Positions 35,805-45,748 of a DNA stretch of 64,000 nt are shown one piece after another. A program made the translations under genes and the position numbers. The notes beneath the pieces are model-generated. The model searched no databases, was not told where the DNA came from, and was given only the letters and a program-made list of their open reading frames with translations. Numbering within the stretch: the first letter of the stretch is position 1; every line of letters begins with the position of its first letter. Origin of the DNA: Aquanectria penicillioides (lineage: Eukaryota; Ascomycota; Sordariomycetes; Hypocreales; Nectriaceae). The DNA lies in assembly GCA_003415625.1 (NCBI GenBank), contig PYIU01000007.1, forward strand, positions 1,116,001 through 1,180,000, written 5' to 3'.

Positions 35805-37747
35805 TCACACGCTGTATTCCATCGCCGACTTAGTCCTCTTTCGCCGTCTGGACCAGTACCAGAAGCCAATGACGGTGAATGTCAGCACAACAGCGACGCC
35901 GATGAATGGCCATAGCCAGTCAGTGATCTGCATGGTGCCAGAGTCAGCAGCCCTGAATGCGACGCTTGAAAAGACAGTCTGTAGACGTTAGCATCGAACC
36001 GAACAAGGGCGTCAAGCACGACGGTGGGCACAAACCGCAGTGAAGGTTCCCGGAAGGAAAATCATGGTGAGAATTGTGATCGTATTCATTGAAGAGCTGT
36101 CGTTTGACATTCTGGACGCCATCTTCAGGTTGGTAGCGCTATCCTGTTGGGTTACGATGTGGAAGACCTGGGAGGTTTAGCTTCCATAATGGCCCAAGTA
36201 AAGTCATGTAAGCTCATAAACTTACAAAGTTCATGGCCGTTTCCTTCCTCAAATTATACCCGTTGAGATAGTTTTGTTGGCAATAGAAGGCGTCCAGGAG
36301 ATATCTCATCATGCCGTGAGTCCTGTCGACGATGCTGCCGGGGGAGGTCAAGCTGTTCCGCTCGCAAAAGGTTTTGTGGGCAACCGCCATTCTGTCACTG
36401 AGCTGTATAGATGAAAAGACGCTCGAGAGGCCGGTGTTGATCATTTGAGAAACTTGGTTTAGGTGGATGGTGATTCCTTCAAGTTCCAGGCGTCCTTCCA
36501 TGTCTCGCAAAGTGTTGACTGCGCGAGTCGGGATGCCGTTTCCCGGGTCATCATCGAAGTTTACTTTTCTCAACTGCGATTGTTAGACAGGAGAATACCC
36601 GAATTGTGTAGGTAACTCACTTGACCCATGAGTTTATTGCGAATATCGGCGGTGTAGTCTGTCGATTGCTCCCATGCGATACTGTTCAGAAGAGCATGGA
36701 TCATGAAGGGGCTGTCAGCGACATCTCTTGGGGTCAACTTGGCGCCGTCTTTCTGAACTCGTTCTCTTTGGATGCGATCAACAAAGTCGGACCATTCGCC
36801 ATCCTCCGGCGCAACTACAATGTAGAACGTGAGGTTCTCTGACGGCGAGTGGTGCATATAGACAGAGCAGGGTGCTTTGTTTCCCTTTGTCGCATTCTGG
36901 CGTCCTTTGTCGTATCTTCCTTTCTGGTGCCAACGTGGATGCTGACAGTAGAACTCTTGAGGTTTCGTTAGCACCGAACACTAGAAGGGGGGAATGGAGG
37001 GCAATACCAAATCCACTCCTTCCCTCTAGATCATCTTTCTTCCATTGTGATACAGAAGACCAATAGTTTGGTCGCCCAAGGAGATCAAGCAAAAACCCGC
37101 TGTGAATGTTAAATCGATCAAAGAGCCGCTCGGCAAGTGGCCTTGAGACCGATGCCCTGAAGTCAAAGAGCGAGGCATCGTCGGACTCAAGTTTTATACA
37201 TCTGCCATTGTTAGTTGATGCCAAGGAAAACAGAAACAAGTCTTACAGGGCCAGTAACGCGGGATGTATGGTGTCTGCGGTCAGCGACTTCAAACGTCAG
37301 CCAGGCTTGTTTGCAGCATGTCGTTATCCAGACTTACATCAAGCACTGACTCTATCTGAGCATCATCTTGATCAATCCGAAATTCTACGAAGATGTTTTG
37401 TCAATTAGCTCCGGTTATGAATGGGTTGCCAAGAATAATTTACCAAGTCGACTATCTTCTCCGGTTACTGTTAGGACATCGATGCTGGACTGAGACTGAA
37501 AGTTGTTTGGGCTGAGTAGCTCGTCCTGCGTATGGCGACGCAGTCCAGGATGGACCCAAGGATCCGTGTACCGTAGATTCGAGTTTACAAGCGATGGATG
37601 GGTAGCTCCAGGCCCCATCTGCTTGACGTCGATGCCATAAGACGGCGCTCTGACTGGCCTGTCCTGGAACTTGGTCTCGGAGTCGGAGAACCCCGGAACC
37701 CCATAGTTCTCAACTGCTCCCTTCTGAATGAGACTTGGATCTTCCAT
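35805..37747 (-). CDS. CorA-like (Mg2+ transporter-type) membrane protein, eight exons
   Basis: I reconstruct exons 37444-37747, 37338-37384, 37247-37287, 37008-37201, 36621-36955, 36226-36573, 36036-36167 and 35805-35978, giving 524 residues with phases that all agree. The long N-terminal part is cytosolic (NYWSSVSQWKKDDLEG, SVYMHHSPSENLTFYIVV, DSPFMIHALLNSIAWEQS). The CorA-type end follows: VFHIVTQQDSATNLKMASRM, a first membrane segment at about 451-473 (TILTMIFLPGTFTA), a short loop, and a second at about 488-509 (WLWPFIGVAVVLTFTVIGFW), then a basic tail. The GMN signature of true CorA channels is not present, so metal transport is uncertain. Many fungi have expanded families of such proteins. 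Two acceptors are AAG, each with a good branch site (CTGAC, GCTAAC). Confidence 0.85.
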
Positions 37748-39543
37748 TTACGAGGTCTGAAACTATGAGAAGTCGAGGGCAAAATCGCAGGGAGAAGGGA
37801 AATGTTACGGTGGGGTTAGGATCAAGTTACTGTGGGCGGTTTGCTCGTTCAAAGTCCCAGGTTCCAAGGCCTGGCAATGAATGCCCCGATCAGCGCTTTT
37901 AAATGAGAAATTTGCAAGGACTTCACTAAAGCGAATCGATTTTATATGTGGTTTCGGCTCTGGCCCCCAGCCTGCCTGCCCACACGTGCATGTCTAGCCG
38001 GCAGGGATACGAACCCCGGCATCACTTTCGCTTGCTCGTTCGGCTCCCCTCGCGTTCATGTGGTTTGGCCAGCATCCAGTCAGACAGGAGACCGTCCCGC
38101 TAGACTCGGCGCGTAGGACTACGCGTCAGTTTGCGCAGGAGAACATACACCTTCAATCGCGCTGTCAACAGTCCGCGTGAGTGCCTTGGCACGATAGTTG
38201 GGCGGGCATAATAAAGTGGGAGAAATATGGAGCAGATTAGCCTTAGTTGTGGGTTCCTCTTTGAAAAGAAAGGTTTGGCTAGAAACCCGTTTGAGGCGGG
38301 TTCGGTTGCAATGCGGCCTGGTTGATGATAGCCTTGCCCTAAAACAGGCATCTAGAGACCCGAGCCAAGCTATAACTTCAAGGATAGGCGCCTGCTCGGG
38401 TCGTGACCAATGAGAAGTCGGTGACTTGGTCGAAAGTGAGCCTGAAGGCGTTGTATTCACCCACCTGCATGGATGCGGCGTGCGGTTGGGGGCTGCGCTC
38501 GGGAAGACTGTAGCCCGGCATTCGAATTGTTTGGAATGAGGACAACAATTTTTTTGCGAAAGTCTAGTCCAAACTCTAGTGATACATTTTCATTTTGAGA
38601 ATATCGGTGTACGTTTCGTCCCCAAGTCTTGTCTATTTGGACATCATAACTTAGCATATCTTCTCGCTGCATACCCGTTTTTCTCCTTCGCTCTAGGGTA
38701 GTTCGACTTTTGAGGGCGGAGTTGCCAAATGAGGATCGGGAATCGAAATGGGGCGCCGAGCTCAGACTCCAGGTTAGTTGCACTCAGCAGAAAGGAGCTT
38801 GACAATAGATGTGGTTTTTTGTGGAATGTATTTTTGATGAAGGGGATTCTTCTCCCTGTGTTGGCAAAATGTAACTCATCTTGTTGAACCGAACTTGTTC
38901 TGTAAAAGGAAAAGGCAAATAAAAAAATAATAAAAATAAGTTTAATTTAACACCTAATCCCTCCTGCAATATAAACCTAACAGTTTACCTTACTGGATCC
39001 CCTATACCTAACTTCTTTATTAGTGGAAGGAAACACTAGCTAAAACACACCCTACTCAAAAAGGTATAGGGTAAGCTGATTCAGCAACAACCAACCAGCC
39101 TATCCAAGCAGCTGCGAACAACTTGAAAGAATGTTAGAGCATTTAATTAGAAGCTCTAGAGTGTCCCTTAAAAAAAAAGACGAGAATGTAAAGCGGAAAG
39201 TCATAAATAAAGGAATACCATAGGGCTGCACCGGGACTTCAATAGAGTCCAAATGCAAGGAATTCAAAATGTCAAAAATAAAAATTGGTTGGAGAAAACT
39301 GCCTGTTCATTTCCTATGTCTCTGTGGTCCCTTTTATCTTCCTTGACCTCCCTGATGATAGGTTGATCCACATTACGCTAGACCACCTATTGAACCATAG
39401 CACCTCAGCAAAAACTGGAGGCACCTCCTTGCCGAAACAAGTGGTTCTTTGGGTTCTATACTTTTAATACCACCAACTCACTACCCTATAGTAAGGTTTA
39501 AACCAGACCGTTACAGAAAGAAGGAAGGCACCGGCTTCCGGGC
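37748..39543. other. Accessory intergenic stretch with AT-rich part
   Basis: No intact gene is recognised. From about 38895 to 39500 the sequence becomes AT-rich, rich in TA steps and CTA/TAA, as in RIP-degraded transposon DNA. I could not identify termini. Its right edge abuts the truncated pfs remnant. Confidence 0.45.
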
Positions 39544-39790
39544 GCAGATCCCTCGGATCACAAGATAGGGAAAGTGGTTCATCAGGCTGGCCGCTTCCAT
39601 CTCAAAGCAGATGCAATCCTCGCCGACGTCAGCAACAATCCTGTCGCGCGCAGCGGCGTCTTTAACAAGCGTGTTGCCGGATGCGATGGTCCCGTAGTGG
39701 ATCTCGGAGTCGGGAGTGTCTCGATGACCGCGTTGAACCTCGTCACCCGTGCCACAACCCTGACAGTCCGGCCCGGGCCGTGGTCGCAAA
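39544..39790 (-). pseudogene. Truncated pfs / nucleoside-phosphorylase-domain remnant
   Basis: The minus strand encodes a clear piece of the PNP_UDP (pfs) domain used at the N terminus of many fungal NLR-type proteins. It reads [20 protein letters not shown], then [20 protein letters not shown] and IRGIC. In intact family members the sequence continues after RGIC with the conserved DYADSHKN segment. Here it switches to unrelated [10 protein letters not shown] and stops. Upstream, the expected Cys-containing region is partly recognisable ([16 protein letters not shown]), then homology ends. The start of the domain and all downstream parts (NACHT/ankyrin or other) are missing. It is therefore a fragment of a former pfs-NLR or pfs-ankyrin gene, probably cut by the AT-rich DNA next to it. 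Confidence 0.75.
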
Positions 39791-40855
39791 AGGTCTATCC
39801 CGAGATTCATGTACGCCGAGCTCGAAAAGTAGCTGCTGAGACCTGGAGCATCATTCGCTATAACACAGATAGCAGAGTTTTGGTTATCGCTGTGACAAGG
39901 TTTAATCCACCAAGGTTGGACAGCAAAGAGCGGATCATGAGTAAGCCTAGAAATCTTGCATTTCAAACCGCAGCAGTTGTTTTAAATACTCCATTGAAGT
40001 GTAAACGGGGATTCGCAATGAAGAAGTAAACATTTACAATACAAGTTTGTAATCTATCAATCACGGCTAATAGTAATCACGGATACTATAGTTAACATAC
40101 TACCTAAGATGAACCTTGTCTGAAAGATATCATGTATCATCACGTAAACTACAACTTATTCCGTAAGTAGCATGGAGGATGATGATGTGAGTATGCGCTG
40201 TGGAAACGCATCACGTGATAGTGTAGAGTGCTAGTGGAGGAGTGAATACTGTCGGTTGCAACCATTATCGCAGCTGGGAGATTCATTTTTGTTTTTATTG
40301 AGATAAGGCGCTTAGTCCCGGGGGAGAGGATATGGTTGAATCTTGCCCATAGTCGTGTTACTTGTGTTGAGAAAGAATTGACATACTACTCAATGAATCT
40401 TTTCTCTGATCTACAGCCAATTTGGAAAGTCGGAAGGCTTCTGTTTTTCATGCGTCGTCAATTTCGGAGAGGACTAGGGTTTGAGTCATGCACAAACCTC
40501 ACCGATGTCGGAAGCAAATAACATCACAATAAATATATGCCCTTGAGGCGGGGAAAAAAGTACCATGGCTACAAGGAGTGAAGGAGTGAATTGTCTAGCT
40601 GTCTAGCTACTGGCCCAAGTAACCTATTTGAAACAAGTGGACCAAGAAATCGTCTGGCCGCTACCTAAGTAACATGATTGCAACGAGAACAGTTCCTCCC
40701 ACACCCACTGTACTCCAAAATCCTGTTTTTTTCTCGATGAGAATGCCTTGTTGAAAGCAACTCTGAAGGCTGTCCAAGAAAGTCATGTTGCATAACCTCT
40801 CAATCTGGCCTCTCAAGCCGAGGCCATGCCTTTCCTCGCCAACTGGCTATCTCGG
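39791..40855. other. Intergenic, no gene recognised
   Basis: Partly AT-rich (40030-40160). No coding segment or structured RNA is supported. It holds the 3' flank of the small minus-strand gene that follows. Confidence 0.5.
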
Positions 40856-41206
40856 TTATTCATCTGCCGCCGCGCCAGTGGGGGGCGAACCGATCCAGAT
40901 GCCGTTGATTATATCGGCCATTTGCTGCAGGTTGCTGTGACAAGAGTGATTCTCCAGAAGGATCCTACCCTGAGCTTTGATATTGATAGTACGCGTGTGG
41001 CCTTCAACCGTGTGTGGCTTCGTCCCGAGTCGCAATTCGAGGCGAGGATCCGCCTGGCGGAGGGCGGTTTGGATATCGACTGTGTTGCCGTGGCATCCGT
41101 TGGGCCCCCAGACTTTGCTATTTTCGAAAAAGAGAGTGGCCTCATTATCGTGACCTTCGACAGTCTTCGGCTTCTCGTTGAGCCAAACCTTGTTCTCGTC
41201 AGTCAT
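40856..41206 (-). CDS. Small orphan protein, 116 residues, cytosolic
   Basis: A single coding exon encodes 116 residues beginning MTDENKVWLNEKPKTVEGH. I do not recognise the family. The protein has no signal peptide and no membrane segment. It contains two copies of a KP-x-TVEGH motif (residues ~12-20 and ~62-70) and two Cys-His sites (GCHGN, HSCHSN), which suggests an internal duplication or a two-sheet fold. That the gene is real is supported mainly by its upstream region: TATATAAA at 41388-41395, a CATCAACATCAACATC leader, and a 55-bp 5'-UTR intron (41220-41274) with GTATGA donor, TACTAAC branch and AAG acceptor, just before the ATG. The overlapping 133-codon plus-strand frame lacks such a context. 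Confidence 0.7.
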   Translation of the reverse strand: MTDENKVWLNEKPKTVEGHDNEATLFFENSKVWGPNGCHGNTVDIQTALRQADPRLELRLGTKPHTVEGHTRTINIKAQGRILLENHSCHSNLQQMADIINGIWIGSPPTGAAADE

Positions 41207-41219
41207 GATGGTGGTGATC

Positions 41220-41274
41220 CTTTATGAGAAGTTAGTATATGGATAAGCCTTTTCCATCAGGTAGATTCTCATAC
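41220..41274 (-). other. 5'-UTR intron of the orphan small gene
   Basis: Donor GTATGAGAAT, a perfect TACTAAC branch site (41231-41237) and acceptor CATAAAG leave GATCACCACCATC before the ATG at 41206. Length and signals match the other introns in the window. Confidence 0.7.
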
Positions 41275-41387
41275 CTGACTAGGCGCTTCGGCAATGAATG
41301 AAGTAAAGAGCTAGGTAGCTTTTTGTAGGTGTGTGAAGTGAGATGTTGATGTTGATGATTTCTTTTCAACAGGAGGACTTGGCCCCC

Positions 41388-41395
41388 TTTATATA
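41388..41395 (-). promoter_or_regulatory. TATA box of the orphan small gene
   Basis: TATATAAA followed by GGGGGCC lies about 180 bases upstream of the ATG, with the CATCAACATCAACATC leader about 20-45 bases downstream. This is the arrangement expected of a strongly or conditionally expressed fungal gene. Confidence 0.65.
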
Positions 41396-41550
41396 CTCGG
41401 CATCCCTCTTACAAACTTTGTCAGAGTAGCTTTCGAACAATCACAAAGCTACCTTCAATGGGTTTCCTTTGCATCCGGTCTTTCCGCGGCAGCTAGCTTC
41501 CCGTCCCGTCCCGTGGTCTCACCGCAACAACTGCAGCGTGACTTTCTAGG

Positions 41551-41750
41551 ATTTACACAGTATGAGCTTCCCGTTGTCTTAGTTCGACATATGCATCGCG
41601 ATCTATGAGGACTCGTAAGCTCCCTGCGATATTGCTGCTACAAATGTAAGATTGTACACGGTACGAGCTTTCCGTTGTCTCATTTTTACATATGCAATTT
41701 GACGTATGGGGATTTGCGAGCTTTCCGCTGTCTCAAGCCTACATATGCAG
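41551..41750. repeat. Three-copy imperfect tandem repeat upstream of the orphan small gene
   Basis: The block GAGCTTYCCGYTGTCT followed about 10 bases later by ACATATGCA occurs at 41564, 41665 and 41718. The first two copies also share an ATTxxACACxGTA lead-in and a TATGRGGA element after the CATATG. All three lie 170-360 bp upstream of the TATA box at 41388-41395, on the upstream side of the minus-strand gene, so they may be an upstream activating array. Confidence 0.75.
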
Positions 41751-42004
41751 CTGGCCTTTTTGGGCCCCGTGAGGCCTCCTCTTTCTCGGCATATTCAGCC
41801 AGCCTCACTCGACGTAATCTGAACCCTGCCAATTGACTTCTTGAGCAGAGAGCAGCTCCTTACAATTGACTCCCTGAAGGAAAGTGTAAATGAGACAATT
41901 CATTCTGCAATTGGCCCATCCTACCCGATTGACTGCGGTAAGACTGCACTTGGGTCACGGGCAGGAGTGCGGAGCCAATCAATGAGCTGCAAATAAAGGT
42001 ACCC

Positions 42005-42042
42005 GGGTCGGTGACGACCAGCGAATCCCCGCTGTTGTATGT
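42005..42042 (+). pseudogene. Truncated 5S rRNA copy (3' third)
   Basis: Thirty-eight bases from GGGTCGGTGACGACC to GTTGTATGT are identical to the 3' end of the 5S gene at 32595-32713, followed by a T5 run. Upstream sequence is unrelated, so most of the internal promoter is missing. Perfect identity suggests a recent event or repeated homogenisation. Confidence 0.85.
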
Positions 42043-42442
42043 TTTTGCTCTATGAAGCAATATGTTTTCTCCCTTTTTTTGTGTTTAACAACGTCGTTGG
42101 AGCGTGGCATTGCGGGCCGTCGTAACCCTTCCCTTACTACCAATGATAAAATAGTAACAAGTAGAAAGTTGCCGCGGCAAAAGAAAATGCGCTGTACGCG
42201 AGCGTTTGATGACAAGGAGTGTGGCGAACATGATGGACTGAAGTCAGAATCAACTCCAGGGAACAAGGACTACCGAAACCCCACATCTGACCTATGCTGC
42301 ATCCAATTTTCATCAATGGAGGCAATTTAAAGCAAAAGAAAACATAGAAGTCAAGCTTACAAGACTTGTTGTGCATGGGCTTGCATGTTTCAAACTTCAC
42401 AATGTCTTAGAGTGACGCTCTGAAGCGACCTAAAAAAAGAGC

Positions 42443-42911
42443 CGTGCTATTCATACAGCCCACTATTGCTAGTCGCACAGCCTGTCACGTGAAACTGTAA
42501 CTTCGCCCTTTTTTTCACACTCTTCCCTTTACACAACCAAATTTCTATAGGAGCCAAAGATAGCCAAGAACCACTTTAAGTAGAGCCTAAGGCCTAGGGC
42601 CTGACTACAATTTCGTCTTGCAGGGACAATTGAGTCCCTAAAATGAGGTTATCCCCAGATAGCGCTGGCGTTGCTAAAAGCCTCAAGCTAGCTCGGGTTT
42701 GCCTTCCACGTCCTCTCCCTGTTCCTCTTCCCCTTGTTTTTGTAGCTGTTCGTGACCGGTTTGACGACATTAGGGATGTTATTGAGGAGTGTTGTTGAGG
42801 CTTAGGACTCAGGATGTAAAGGGGAAGGATGTGTCGGTGCGGTAGGAAATTTCTAGGCTTAAAGTGTAGCGGGCTGTGCGACTAGCAATAGTGGGCTGTA
42901 TAACTAGCACG
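42443..42911. mobile_element. MITE-like element, 469 bp, with 40-bp terminal inverted repeats
   Basis: The left end (42443-42482) and right end (42872-42911) are inverted repeats matching at 38 of 40 positions, outer bases CGTGCTA, inner block ACAGCCCACTATTGCTAGTC. CTAAAAAAA occurs just outside both ends (42430 region and 42913 on), which could be a target-site duplication, although four extra bases lie at the left. The interior has no transposase frame. Size, long TIRs and lack of coding fit a non-autonomous DNA transposon. It lies about 70 bp beyond the stop of the membrane-protein gene at 42982. Confidence 0.85.
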
Positions 42912-42981
42912 ACTAAAAAAAAAAAAAAAGAACTGAGTTACACATGTGCGTATTAAATAATGATAGAACCTCATCTTCTCG

Positions 42982-45070
42982 TTACTGAAACCTTCTCGTT
43001 TCATTTTCCGGCCCTATTCCTATTAATTCTGTGCCTCTACGACTCAGGCCCGTCCTCCCATACCGAACCCTCCTGTTTCGAAGTTGGATGGCTGCCTCTG
43101 AGGTATTCATGTAACCCACTTCGACGGGAACGTCCATGTATTTTGAGTCTCGAATAGTCGTGGACACTAATCCCAGCACGTCCGGCCCTTTGGCCAGGTG
43201 AGCGAAAACGGCACTGAGAATCCCGCTTACAAGGAGAACGACGCAAGAAAGGATGCACATGGCGGCCCATCGTTTCGAGATGAAGTACTGGTACTCATCC
43301 ATCTCAACATCCATTCTTGTCGTGTCAACGAGGTATTTCGGGTCGGAATCGCCTAGAATCAAAACATTCCGTTGGCTAATCAGAAGGTACGTGTTGATAA
43401 TTTGGCTCAGACGGATACTGAAGGCCTTGCTCGAGACGGCTGTTAGGTCCGGGAAGGTCGAGTTCAAGGTCACATTCCCGGCAACAGAACCATTGAGAAA
43501 ATTGAGTGAGATATCGGTAAGGTCTTCTGTCCACAGTTGATTGGAGGCAAGGGGGAGCTTTTTTGATAATTCCCCGAAAATTGATGGATTCGACAGGAAA
43601 GAAAGCGATTCAGGCGCATGCGGCCAACCGGATGAGGACTGGCGATCGACGTGGCATTGCCGTCTGGAGCTCTCATATTCTTGATAACATGCAACAGTTG
43701 AATAGACATATTTCTGATAGACTTTACATTCCGCTTTGAAGACTGCAGCAGAGACCGTTTCGTTACTGTTGTCAATCGTGCTCGAATTTCTTCGGGCCTG
43801 AAAAAGCAGCATCGCTGATTCAGATTCGATATTGGTCTCATTTGCGAAATTCACAGGCAGAGGCTTGTATCTGCCGCCGTTTTTGCCCCAGATGGGGCTC
43901 ATGAATCGGTTTAGAGCCAGGTTCCACCTGGCAGCATCGTCAGTTTCATTGTGCTGAAAGCCATACCATGTGCCATTGACGGGCCATCGCTCTCCAGATT
44001 GGTCGAGCCCCGTACTGTTGAGCATTGTTTCTTGCTTCATAAATGACTCCTCACTGTCATCCGAAACATTGTATTTCTGAACAGCGCCGCATTGAAATTG
44101 TATGTAGGTGGAGGGTAGGGAAAAAGTAGTCAACCCTACTGAAAGGTTGAAAAGTGGAATCCCTACAAGTGCAGAGTCCACTTGCAGATAAGATTGTCCT
44201 GTACTCCAACTCTCATTGCTAGCGGGGTCAGATGCATTCAGAAAAGGAACTGTATTCTGAAACCAATCGCCTGACAAGGTTGATGATGACGCCGATGCTG
44301 GATCAATGAGGGCGTTCACGTATGCAGAATCGAGGAAGACAGAGGTATCGGAGAAGGGTTCCCATTTACTATTGTTGAAATAAGGAAGCGACTGGTGCCA
44401 AAAAGGCGATTCCTGCCCGAAAAAGCGCAATAGAGACTGACTTCCCAGAGGCGAGAATATCCACACCACGAGCAGCGTGAGAGCCAAAGGGTTAAGAGCT
44501 CGGAGTTGGAAATGAGTGACAAGGGTAGCGCCGAGGGCACGACTGCCCATCAACTGCTCCAACGTGCCGACAGTAGCACCCTGCTCCAGCTTGTAGCGAG
44601 CTAGCTCATACATTAGGCGGCCCATTATGGCTGCAAAAAGGATTGGGAAGAATGTAGAAAGCTAAGTCAAGCAAGATTAGTTGGCGGGACAGGACCGTGG
44701 CTGACTATTGAAAACCCACAATGGTGATGGCATTTTGATAATGGTTGAACCTGTCATCGACTATGTTGCCACGGGCTTGAATGACGATAATGACAAAGAT
44801 AAGTATCGCGAGCGGTAGGGCGATGCAGGCGCAGTCAACCCAGACTTTTGTCCAGTTGACAGCATTCGGGTGCGGCGACGCTGGCTTTTGTTCTACGAGA
44901 AGAGCTCCCCGAGAGTCTTCTGGATCCGATGCAGCTTCTGCGCTTCCCCGAGAAAACCGTAGCTGCCCATCTTTTAGTTGGCCCTCCTGCTGATCCTTGG
45001 ACCCGATGGCCGTGAGCTGGATGTCTTGTGACTTTCGACCGGCTGACGGTGAGAGAGGCAAGCCCGACAT
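42982..45070 (-). CDS. Large glycosylated fungal membrane protein, unknown function
   Basis: Two exons (44720-45070, 42982-44661) encode 676 residues. A polar N-terminal tail precedes membrane segments at about 78-100 (ACIALPLAILIFVIIVI), about 118-132 (LSTFFPILFAAIMG) and about 173-195 (LNPLALTLLVVWIFSPLG). A ~380-residue outer domain follows, with more than a dozen N-x-S/T sites and several Cys, then a last membrane segment near residue 600 (MCILSCVVLLVSGILSAVFA) and a cytosolic tail. The RYKLEQGATVGTLEQLMGS motif after the second segment recurs in an uncharacterised family of Pezizomycotina membrane proteins. A role as sensor or cell-surface protein is a guess. The next minus-strand gene upstream is SEC18's 3' end, 679 bp away. 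Confidence 0.82.
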
Positions 45071-45748
45071 GGCGGAAGGAGTTAGTTCATCGGGGCATGA
45101 TAAAATAGACGGTATGTGTTTTGTAACATCTCAGGCATTGCTCCACATTGGCTGACCTATATATTTCCCAGCAGCCGGGACTTGGCATCAGGCTGGCCGG
45201 GGCTTAGATACGAGGCTGAGATGCTGGTCGACCCACCTGTGACGTTGGCAGTGTAGTATATTGCAACCAACAGTCTGAAGGATTTGGCGCCGACGAATGA
45301 ACCTTCGAATTTGGTTGAGAAATGCTGTTGGTTGAGGTGGTCTGATGCACGAATCCTTGCAAGGATCAGCCGTCCTCCACGGAATCGGCACAGGGACCTG
45401 GAGGATCATTCCCGAACCTGCCGTTGAAGTTTGGGGGCTATCTAGACTTCATGTGTTCATGTTGCCTAGCTAGCTATCTTGGTCTCAGGAAGGATACCTC
45501 ACACGTGTTTCATGAGCATGGCGTTGCCATGGATTAAATACGCCAAAACATTGAATTTATTTGTCGCTGATCAATTGCAAAAAGGTCGTTCGTTGTCCAA
45601 ACCCAACCTCTGCGGATACTACATCTTCTATCAAGATGTAAGTCGCGTCTATGTCTGTCCTATAGTGCTTAATCCGGTCACTAAGACGACGCACATCTAT
45701 TCGCGTCACTCGCTCAATTAGTCGAATTTCTCATATCCTGCGACTTCT
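45071..45748. other. Intergenic, upstream of the membrane-protein gene
   Basis: Probable promoter of the gene starting at 45070 and 3' UTR of SEC18. No gene is supported. Confidence 0.6.

Noticed and set aside
37995..38025. Possible tRNA T arm (GGGGTTCGTATCCC on the minus strand)
   Set aside because: No D arm, anticodon stem or matching acceptor can be found at the right distances.
38895..39500. AT-rich segment considered as an LTR retrotransposon or MITE
   Set aside because: No terminal repeats, target duplications or coding remnants could be recognised by eye, so it is described only as AT-rich, RIP-like DNA.
40826..41227. 133-codon plus-strand frame overlapping the orphan small gene
   Set aside because: The TATA box, leader and 5'-UTR intron are all on the minus strand. 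The plus-strand frame has no comparable upstream signals.
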